Source of the DNA: Candidatus Komeilibacteria bacterium RIFCSPHIGHO2_01_FULL_52_14
GTDB lineage: Bacteria; Patescibacteriota; Patescibacteriia; UBA1558; 2-01-FULL-52-15
Direction of reading: 5' to 3'
NCBI GenBank assembly: GCA_001818365.1
Contig: MHKK01000034.1
Span: forward strand, 1-6,378
Length of the DNA: 6,378 bases
The first letter of the stretch is position 1. Each line of letters begins with the position of its first letter. A program made the translations under genes and the position numbers. Under the pieces are notes generated by a model. The model made no database searches. It was given only the letters and a program-made list of their open reading frames with translations, and was not told the origin of the DNA. Positions 1-5,099 of this stretch are shown here, piece after piece.

Positions 1-316
1 CACCTGGAATTACCTGCATATGGCTCGTACCGACGTGATTTTTTCGTAAATATCTCAGTTCTTCGGCTCCAATGGCATCATCGCCGACAGCGCTTATCAG
101 GCCAGCCGGAATTCCAAGGCGGGCAAACGATAGTGCGGCATTTGCCGCACTGCCTCCGTGTCTCAATTTGAGGTCTTGCGCAAGAATTTTTGCCGATCTC
201 TCGAATCCTATCAAGCGGCGCCGGAGCAGATCGCCGCGATGTTGCACGACGATACCTTCCTTGGTGTAGAAAAAAATGTCCAAATCTGTCGAACCGATGC
301 AGATAACTCTATCCAT
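1..316 (-). CDS. PfkB-family carbohydrate/nucleoside kinase, N-terminal part (runs off window)
   Basis: Only the first 105 codons are in the window; the 3' part, with the usual C-terminal DTxGAGD catalytic motif of PfkB kinases, lies beyond position 1. The visible part starts MDRVICIGSTDLDIFF, the typical first strand of the ribokinase fold, and has the glycine-rich PfkB signature GGSAANAALSFARLG at residues 54-68, followed by GLISAVGDDAIG at 72-83. Family members phosphorylate a sugar or nucleoside hydroxyl with ATP in the cytoplasm; the substrate cannot be told from this part (ribokinase-like, adenosine kinase-like and sugar-phosphate kinases all remain possible). The ATG at 316-314 was chosen because it gives the canonical N-terminus and lies 2 nt after the stop of the upstream membrane protein (TAG-TA-ATG). 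No Shine-Dalgarno sequence is correctly placed; the nearest purine-rich stretch is about 25 nt upstream, so translation probably depends on coupling. Family assignment is firm; substrate is unknown. Confidence 0.9.
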   Translation of the reverse strand, partial: MDRVICIGSTDLDIFFYTKEGIVVQHRGDLLRRRLIGFERSAKILAQDLKLRHGGSAANAALSFARLGIPAGLISAVGDDAIGAEELRYLRKNHVGTSHMQVIPG

Positions 317-318
317 TA

Positions 319-1923
319 CTATGATGACTTATAGGTATCTTCCTTCTTTTCGCGCAAAAATACGAACCAGTTCTCGATAAGCTGCACCAGGAGCTTGAAC
401 GGTGCCTCGATGATGAAATCCATGACAAACGCTATCAAATTTATTCGCCGCATATTGACTGACAGCCACTGTCCGGCCCGAATCAACGGAAGCGAAAAAA
501 AAGTAGTGATGTATCCGAGAACACCCTCGCGCTGCGTTTCGACGTTAAAATCCTTGGCAACCTGACGTATCCTCGTACCGAAGAAGCTGACTGCAGTTAC
601 GAAAAACAAGAAGATGCCGCCGCTCAGGATATTGAACTTAAGAAGGGATAGAAGGAATATCAGGCCTCCGAAAATGAGTCCGTACAGCAGAACATAGACT
701 ACATACTCAAAGAAGAAGTAGACCGGGCCGTGCTCCTTACGCACACGCAGTTCGCACAATATAGTCTGCTGCGGCTGTCCGTATACGATCTGTAAGAGTT
801 CCGATACGAGCGCTTTCGTGTTCTGGGGGCCAGGAAGACGGGCCGATAAGGTGACAAAGAACATCAGCACCGGCGGGAATAAAATGTTGATAGAAAGGGC
901 CGTATAATTGACAACACCGAAAGCATACATGTCATACGGATACTCAATGAGCAGGGCTAGGGCGACTTTCGTGATTAAAATATACAGTACGGCACGAATT
1001 GAGCTCCTGGTCAGCTTTGCCCGGGTCGACTTGTAATTTCTTGTAATGACCTTGCGTGTTTCAGATTCAAGCAATTCAGGGTCCCCAAAGAGCGATGCCA
1101 GATCATTCTGGTGAACGGTAACAAGTTCGCGAAGAATTTTAAATACGACTATTTGCTTCTTCAAACTCCGGGACATTTTCTTGCGGATCGGATTCAGCAA
1201 ATGATGCTCAATGCCATAATAGACGCTTGTTATTTTCCCGGCTACGAACTCAACCAGCCGCTTGTCGGCATTCGGCCAATCCGGGAAGTAAAGATTTAAA
1301 AGATGGTAGGCGATGATGGGATTGTCTGAAAGAACAAGTTCCTTGTGTAACGTTATGTAAAGCTGGATATTTTTTTCGCGTTCAGGTATCGAGCCGCCAT
1401 GAAATTTGATGCGATCCCGGACCGTTGTATAGAGCATTTCTATCAGGGCGTCAATTCGAAACTCCGGTACGAGTATCAAATCGATCTCACAAGCCATCAC
1501 CGCAATGAGCCAGGTGACGATCTTTCGGCGTTCGGCCCCTTCGTGAAGCTCGTCATGCACCAGATCGATAAGGTACGCATATTTTTTGAGCACGGTTTCG
1601 ACCGGCGCGATAATCGTTTCCGGCAACTTGTTATTCAGCAAATAGCCGCTTCTTATAAGATCTTCGACAATCGACCGGGCCATTTCCGGCTTGAGCGTTT
1701 CAAGAATAACGCTTCTGCGTATGTTTCGCTCGATCGCGAAGCGACGGAGAAGGTGATCCTCCTGGTAGTCCATGGTAACCCGCATTTTTTCGTACAGATA
1801 TGCGAGTTTGCCGATAATCGCATCAACTCCGATTTTATTGATGTCCTCGTCGGGTACGTTCAAAATTCGATTGATCGCCGTGAGCCGTTTATACAAATCC
1901 TTGATACCATCGGAAATCTGCAT
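319..1923 (-). CDS. Uncharacterised membrane protein, 534 aa: soluble helical N-half plus multi-span C-half
   Basis: I do not recognise a named family. Residues 1-305 are hydrophilic, charged and probably mostly helical, with no signal peptide at the N-terminus (MQISDGIKDLYKRL), so this part is predicted to be cytoplasmic. The C-terminal part has four convincing hydrophobic segments at about 311-328, 340-360, 403-428 and 432-449. Weaker or amphipathic stretches lie at about 468-485 and 494-523, the latter in the region MDFIIEAPFKLLVQLIENW. The tail is highly charged (REKKEDTYKSS). A basic patch (RNYKSTRAKLTRSSIR, 295-310) precedes the first segment, which fits an inside-positive anchor. No nuclease, ATPase, transporter or glycosyltransferase motif is visible. 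The ATG at 1923-1921 is used because the next Met is residue 47 and a -10-like TATAGT lies just upstream. The gene is first in its transcript and is followed after 2 nt by a PfkB kinase. Long open frame and protein-like composition make it a real gene; function is unknown. Confidence 0.88.
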   Translation of the reverse strand: MQISDGIKDLYKRLTAINRILNVPDEDINKIGVDAIIGKLAYLYEKMRVTMDYQEDHLLRRFAIERNIRRSVILETLKPEMARSIVEDLIRSGYLLNNKLPETIIAPVETVLKKYAYLIDLVHDELHEGAERRKIVTWLIAVMACEIDLILVPEFRIDALIEMLYTTVRDRIKFHGGSIPEREKNIQLYITLHKELVLSDNPIIAYHLLNLYFPDWPNADKRLVEFVAGKITSVYYGIEHHLLNPIRKKMSRSLKKQIVVFKILRELVTVHQNDLASLFGDPELLESETRKVITRNYKSTRAKLTRSSIRAVLYILITKVALALLIEYPYDMYAFGVVNYTALSINILFPPVLMFFVTLSARLPGPQNTKALVSELLQIVYGQPQQTILCELRVRKEHGPVYFFFEYVVYVLLYGLIFGGLIFLLSLLKFNILSGGIFLFFVTAVSFFGTRIRQVAKDFNVETQREGVLGYITTFFSLPLIRAGQWLSVNMRRINLIAFVMDFIIEAPFKLLVQLIENWFVFLREKKEDTYKSS

Positions 1924-1930
1924 ATACGCT

Positions 1931-1959
1931 ACTATAGCACGAATGACGGGATTTTTGTA
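1931..1959 (-). promoter_or_regulatory. Putative promoter of the membrane-protein/pfkB unit, possibly giving a leaderless mRNA
   Basis: On the minus strand a TATAGT hexamer (1936-1931, five of six matches to TATAAT) sits 17 bp from a weak -35-like TACAAA (1959-1954). Only 7 nt separate the -10 from the ATG at 1923, so transcription would start at or next to the start codon. No Shine-Dalgarno sequence is present between them. The -10 is seen directly; its function and the leaderless reading are inferences. Confidence 0.45.
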
Positions 1960-1966
1960 CGCATCG

Positions 1967-1995
1967 TTGACATGTGTGCTTATTACTTATATCGT
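1967..1995 (+). promoter_or_regulatory. Putative promoter for tRNA-Gln
   Basis: A perfect -35 consensus TTGACA (1967-1972) is followed after 17 bp by TATCGT (1990-1995, four of six matches to TATAAT). It points toward the tRNA and would give a 5' leader of about 94 nt, to be removed by RNase P. The long leader is a weakness: a closer promoter around 2060-2085 cannot be excluded, although I see no better hexamer pair there. Confidence 0.35.
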
Positions 1996-2002
1996 ATGGC
2001 AC

Positions 2003-2028
2003 GCGCTGATGTGGTACACTTGCAGCGC
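2003..2028. repeat. Imperfect inverted repeat GCGCTG-N14-CAGCGC
   Basis: The 6-bp arms are perfect, and the 14-nt interval contains GTG-GTA-CAC, which can extend the stem after an asymmetric AT/TTG internal loop. If the TTGACA/TATCGT promoter is real, this would be the 5' end of the tRNA precursor. It could otherwise be an operator or chance. Confidence 0.35.
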
Positions 2029-2095
2029 CGTAACGTGCAACATCAAAAAAACAGCCGTCAGTAGCTTAAACGTAACGGTTAGCAGTCACTATCGT

Positions 2096-2169
2096 TCGGG
2101 GATCGTCTAATGGTAGGACACCAGGTTTTGGTCCTGGGAATTGGGGTTCGAGTCCCTATCCCCGAGCCA
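2096..2169 (+). tRNA. trnQ: tRNA-Gln (anticodon UUG), CCA encoded
   Basis: A complete 74-nt cloverleaf can be folded by eye. The acceptor stem is TCGGGGA (2096-2102) with TCCCCGA (2159-2165), including the U1-A72 pair usual for bacterial tRNA-Gln. The D stem is GTC/GAC (2105-2107 and 2117-2119). The anticodon stem CCAGG/CCTGG (2121-2125 and 2133-2137) encloses the loop TTTTGGT with anticodon TTG at 2128-2130. The T stem TGGGG/CCCTA (2142-2146 and 2154-2158, with one G-T pair) encloses TTCGAGT. The discriminator is G2166 and CCA is encoded at 2167-2169. It reads CAA, and CAG by wobble. It is the only plus-strand gene and converges on pyrG. Whether it is charged by GlnRS or by the GluRS/GatCAB route cannot be told here. 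Confidence 0.97.
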
Positions 2170-2184
2170 CGCTCAGCGTGGCTC
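2164..2184 (+). repeat. Perfect 9-bp hairpin overlapping the tRNA 3' end (loop TCA)
   Basis: GAGCCACGC (2164-2172) and GCGTGGCTC (2176-2184) are perfect inverse complements around a TCA loop. The left arm takes in the last two acceptor-stem bases, the discriminator and the encoded CCA of tRNA-Gln, so in the unprocessed transcript this fold competes with the tRNA 3' end. No T-run follows directly, so it is not a standard terminator on its own. Confidence 0.8.
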
Positions 2185-2186
2185 TA

Positions 2187-2203
2187 CCCGCGCTAAGCGC
2201 GGG
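2187..2203. repeat. Perfect 7-bp GC-only hairpin (loop TAA)
   Basis: CCCGCGC (2187-2193) pairs with GCGCGGG (2197-2203) around a TAA loop. Its central 9-mer CGCTAAGCG (2191-2199) differs by one base from the CGCTCAGCG core (2170-2178) of the preceding hairpin. The two cores start 21 bp apart. No U-tract flanks it on either strand. Confidence 0.8.
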
Positions 2204-2210
2204 GGCCATG

Positions 2211-2245
2211 AAAAAAGTCAGCGGCTGAATGTCGGTGACTTTTTT
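2211..2245. terminator. Bidirectional intrinsic terminator between tRNA-Gln and pyrG
   Basis: AAAAAAGTCA (2211-2220) pairs perfectly with TGACTTTTTT (2236-2245). On the plus strand an inner CGGC/GTCG stem (2222-2225 and 2231-2234) with a TGAAT loop extends the hairpin after one mismatch. Reading right, the T6 at 2240-2245 ends the tRNA transcript. Reading left, the complement of A6 at 2211-2216 ends the murA-S41-pyrG transcript, with the hairpin starting only a few nt past the pyrG stop. It should also stop antisense reading into the tRNA. Confidence 0.82.
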
Positions 2246-2250
2246 AGTGT

Positions 2251-3891
2251 CTATCTATTTTTTAGAACCGCCTTGACGAAGCCGATAAAGAGAGGGTGCG
2301 GCTGCAGCGGGTGTGACAAAAATTCAGGATGAAATTGAGTACCGATGAAAAACGGGTGCGTCGTTCGCGGAAGCTCGACGATTTCAACAAGATCGTTATC
2401 CGGGCAGATCCCCGAGATACGAAGCCCTGCTTTCGTTAACTTCTCACGGTATCGGTCGTTAAACTCGTACCGATGCCGGTGTCGCTCGACAATAATTCGT
2501 TTCCCGTACAATTCACGGGCAAGCGTACCCGGTAACAAGGAACAGCGATAACCGCCAAGCCGCATCGTGTTTCCGTAACGGCTTTGCTGCAGGTTCTTCT
2601 GCTGCACCTCGTTGATATGAATAACAGGATCAGGTGATCTTGGATCAATCTCCACCGTATGGGCCTTCGGTAATTTGGCGACATTCCGGGCAAACTCGAT
2701 CGTCGCTAGCTGCATTCCGTAGCAAAGTCCCAAATAAGGAATTTTCCGGGTTCGGGCATACGTTATCGCCTTCAGAACACCGCTGATGCCGCGGCTGCCA
2801 AAGCCCCCAGGCACGATAATCCCGTCCATTTGCGCAAGCGTGGCAATGGACGACGGCTTTCGCTCAAAAACCTGTGAGTCAATCCATCGTAAATCTGCAT
2901 TGACTCCCAAAGCCGCAGATGCGTGCTTAATGGCTTCCAGAACCGAAATATAAACATCCGACAATATATAGTTACCCGACGAAAAATATTTTCCAACGAT
3001 CCCTATTGTAACTTTTTTTCGGGCTCGTTTGAGCCGGCCGACCATAGCGCGCCACTGGCGCATATCCTTCCCTCGAACCGGTAGGTGAAACTTCTCGAGT
3101 ATTCTCTTGCCGAGGTGCTGATTTTCAAGATTAATCGGAACATCATAGATACTGTCAACATCGGGCGCCGATAAGACATCGTGCGCTGAAACGTTGCAAA
3201 ACGTCGCGATCTTATTTTTGCGTTTTGCATCGAGGGGATCCGAGGCACGGCAGATGATGATATCGTTCTGTATGCCGGCGCTGTTGAGCGTCCGGGAAGC
3301 ATATTGGGTCGGTTTGGTCTTCATCTCCCCCACCTTCGGCGGAATGGGAAGATAACTGACGAGCACAAAAAGGACATCGAGGGGCGCCGCGAGCTTCATC
3401 ATACGCGCCGCTTCCAAAAAAAGAAGGTTCTGATATTCACCGACCGTGCCGCCGATCTCAACGATCGTGATATTCGCCTTGTGATCATGAGCGGCCTTCT
3501 TAATGCGACGGATTACCTCATTTGGAATATCCGGTACAACCTCGACATCGCGACCGTTGTAGCCGAGATTGCGCTCACGGTTTATAACGGTCTGGTACAC
3601 GCGCCCGGTCGTCATATAATTGGTCCGCGAAAGCTCGACATTCAGGAACCGCTCATAATTGCCGATATCCTGATCGGTTTCGTCACCGTCGTTCGTTACG
3701 AACACCTCGCCGTGAACCGTGGGGTTCATCGTTCCGGCATCGACATTTATATACGGGTCGATCTTGACCGCCGTAACCGCATACCCCTTGCTCTGCAAGA
3801 TATGCCCTATTGACGCCGAGGTGACGCCCTTGCCGACTCCGGACATGACACCGCCTACAACGAATATGAACTTATGCTTATTTTTTTTCAT
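2251..3891 (-). CDS. pyrG: CTP synthase (glutamine-hydrolysing)
   Basis: It makes CTP from UTP, ATP and glutamine-derived ammonia in the cytoplasm, the last step of de novo pyrimidine nucleotide synthesis. The 546-residue length is normal (about 545 in E. coli). The N-terminal amidoligase domain (about 1-270) has the P-loop-like GGVMSGVGKGVTSAS (13-27), KIDPYINVDAGTMNP (43-57), HGEVFVTNDGDETD (60-73), EIGGTVGE (145-152) and GEMKTKPTQ (188-196). The class I glutamine amidotransferase domain (about 293-546) has GGFGSRG (362-368), nucleophile Cys390 in GLCYGMQ, and His521 and Glu523 in TQFHPEF, so the Cys-His-Glu triad is intact. Compared with the E. coli and Bacillus forms, CYGMQ replaces CLGMQ and about five extra residues lie between GKY and DVY (304-312). 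The start ATG at 3891 overlaps the S41 peptidase gene by 14 nt; no Shine-Dalgarno sequence is evident, so coupling is likely. It is the last gene before the terminator. Confidence 0.97.
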   Translation of the reverse strand: MKKNKHKFIFVVGGVMSGVGKGVTSASIGHILQSKGYAVTAVKIDPYINVDAGTMNPTVHGEVFVTNDGDETDQDIGNYERFLNVELSRTNYMTTGRVYQTVINRERNLGYNGRDVEVVPDIPNEVIRRIKKAAHDHKANITIVEIGGTVGEYQNLLFLEAARMMKLAAPLDVLFVLVSYLPIPPKVGEMKTKPTQYASRTLNSAGIQNDIIICRASDPLDAKRKNKIATFCNVSAHDVLSAPDVDSIYDVPINLENQHLGKRILEKFHLPVRGKDMRQWRAMVGRLKRARKKVTIGIVGKYFSSGNYILSDVYISVLEAIKHASAALGVNADLRWIDSQVFERKPSSIATLAQMDGIIVPGGFGSRGISGVLKAITYARTRKIPYLGLCYGMQLATIEFARNVAKLPKAHTVEIDPRSPDPVIHINEVQQKNLQQSRYGNTMRLGGYRCSLLPGTLARELYGKRIIVERHRHRYEFNDRYREKLTKAGLRISGICPDNDLVEIVELPRTTHPFFIGTQFHPEFLSHPLQPHPLFIGFVKAVLKNR

Positions 3892-5098
3892 TGAGTTTGT
3901 CGTTGATATACTGCACTGCCCGATCGAGCTGCGGATCGTTGCCGGCAGCGTAATCGGCGTCCGTCATCGGTACAATGATGTCAGGTGTAATACCCACTTC
4001 GTTAATGAGCCGGCCGTTCGGAGTTACCCATTGGGAAATCGTTATCTTGACCGCCGATCCGTCCGTCAGCTCCTTTACCTCCTGCACCGATCCCTTGCCG
4101 TATGTTTTGGCTCCGATCAAAATCGCCTTACCGTGATCCTGCAACGCACCGGCAAGAATCTCTGCTGCGGATGCGGTCCCTTCGTTGACAAGGATCACCA
4201 GCGGGCCCTGCGGAGCCGCTATCTGGTTGACAGCCGTATAGGTTTGCGTGGTTTTCTCCTTCGCTACTTCTCGTACAACCGGCACGCCTTTCTGAAGCCA
4301 CGCGCTGGCCACCTGTACCGATTTATCGAGAAATCCTCCTGGATTATTGCGGAGATCGAGGATCATGCCGCGAACACCGTGGGACTTGATTTCCGTGATA
4401 CCTCGAATAAATTGTTTTTCCGATTCGGCATTAAAATTATACAGCGACATGACCGCTAAGTCACTCGTATACTTCACCAGTACCGTCGGCACCACGATCG
4501 TATCGCGTCGTATCGTCACGGTCTTCAGATCGTTCGATTCAGTATGATAGATCGCAAGCTGAACCGAAGTGCCGCGTTTCCCCCGGATGGCCGCGACAGC
4601 TTCATCAAGCGAAAAACCGGCCGCATCGGTCTTGTCGATCGATACGATGATATCACCTGCACGCAACCCGGCACGCTCTGCCGGTGATCCCGGCAACGGA
4701 GCGATTATCGTAAGGCGATTATTTTTCATGCCAAGCTCCGCGCCGATACCGCCGAAGCTGCCCGAAAGCTCGTCATTGAACTCCTTATTCTCCTGCGGAT
4801 CGAAAAAGGTGGTATATGGGTCACCAACGGCCGCCACCATTCCCTTGAGCGCGCCGTAAAAAAGGTCTTTATTATTGATTCGTGCGGGGTCTACGAACGT
4901 TTCTCGTAAAACAGATGATACTTCTTCGTAGAGTTGGGCGTCGAAATACTGTCCGCCATTTTCCGGCACGTACGTCTGAGGATTTGCAAGCTTCACGCCG
5001 CTGACAACCCCGGCAAAAAACCCGGCGAAGATGAGGATAGCGATCCAGAAAAAAAGCAGCGTTCGTCTCGGTGCACTATAGTGAGTTTTCGCCATCAT
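3878..5098 (-). CDS. S41-family carboxyl-terminal processing peptidase (CtpA/Prc type)
   Basis: It is a serine peptidase that trims C-termini of envelope proteins or degrades misfolded or regulatory ones outside the cytoplasmic membrane. The 406-residue protein has a basic N-terminus and one hydrophobic signal-anchor at about 13-35, then a helical region containing GDPYTTFFDP (92-101). A PDZ domain (about 112-190, with LPGSPAERAGLRAGDII) comes next, followed by the S41 catalytic domain. MILDLRNNPGG is at 245-255, catalytic Ser310 lies in NEGTASAAEILAGAL (305-319), and the catalytic Lys335 and following Gln339 lie in TYGKGSVQE (332-340). The Ser-Lys dyad is intact. The start is ATG 5098 or the adjacent ATG at 5095 (proteins beginning MMAK or MAK); the first is 1 nt past the murA stop, and only a weak GAG-type ribosome site lies upstream. 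Its 3' end overlaps pyrG within an A8 run (3888-3881). Substrates are unknown; muropeptide-enzyme regulators are known targets in other bacteria, and its place behind murA fits an envelope role. Confidence 0.95.
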   Translation of the reverse strand: MMAKTHYSAPRRTLLFFWIAILIFAGFFAGVVSGVKLANPQTYVPENGGQYFDAQLYEEVSSVLRETFVDPARINNKDLFYGALKGMVAAVGDPYTTFFDPQENKEFNDELSGSFGGIGAELGMKNNRLTIIAPLPGSPAERAGLRAGDIIVSIDKTDAAGFSLDEAVAAIRGKRGTSVQLAIYHTESNDLKTVTIRRDTIVVPTVLVKYTSDLAVMSLYNFNAESEKQFIRGITEIKSHGVRGMILDLRNNPGGFLDKSVQVASAWLQKGVPVVREVAKEKTTQTYTAVNQIAAPQGPLVILVNEGTASAAEILAGALQDHGKAILIGAKTYGKGSVQEVKELTDGSAVKITISQWVTPNGRLINEVGITPDIIVPMTDADYAAGNDPQLDRAVQYINDKLNEKK

Positions 5099-5099
5099 A

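Larger units (their letters stand above)
1924..2095. other. 172-bp divergent intergenic region between the membrane-protein gene and tRNA-Gln
   Basis: No credible gene is seen here. It should hold the promoters for the minus-strand membrane-protein gene and the plus-strand tRNA. Besides the promoter-like elements listed separately it contains an imperfect inverted repeat with 6-bp arms GCGCTG/CAGCGC (2003-2008 and 2023-2028), an inner GTG/CAC pairing, and a 7-bp direct repeat CGTAACG at 2029-2035 and 2071-2077, 42 bp apart. An A7 tract lies at 2045-2051. The short repeats could be chance. Confidence 0.6.

Noticed and set aside
1399..2064. 221-codon open frame on the plus strand running out of the membrane-protein gene into the intergenic region
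   Set aside because: It is mostly antisense to a long gene with better protein character, it has no recognisable domain, and its extension past 1923 overlaps promoter-like sequence. I treat it as a shadow frame.
2029..2077. 7-bp direct repeat CGTAACG 42 bp apart upstream of the tRNA
   Set aside because: It is too short to separate from chance without comparing relatives, so it is only mentioned in the intergenic entry.
2096..2250. tRNA gene as an integration site with a mobile element next to it
   Set aside because: No integrase, no second copy of the tRNA 3' end in direct orientation and no foreign genes are present. The neighbours are housekeeping genes.
2141..2332. Short plus-strand open frame over the tRNA 3' half, hairpins and terminator
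   Set aside because: It covers a functional tRNA and a terminator and then runs antisense to pyrG, so it is not credible as coding.
3719..4459. 246-codon plus-strand open frame opposite the pyrG/S41 junction
   Set aside because: Both genes on the other strand are firmly identified by catalytic motifs. The frame encodes no known motif and is an antisense shadow.
5074..5083. 10-bp palindrome CACTATAGTG early in the S41 gene
   Set aside because: It lies in coding sequence. A palindrome of this size is expected a few times by chance in a window of this length, and it has no partner.
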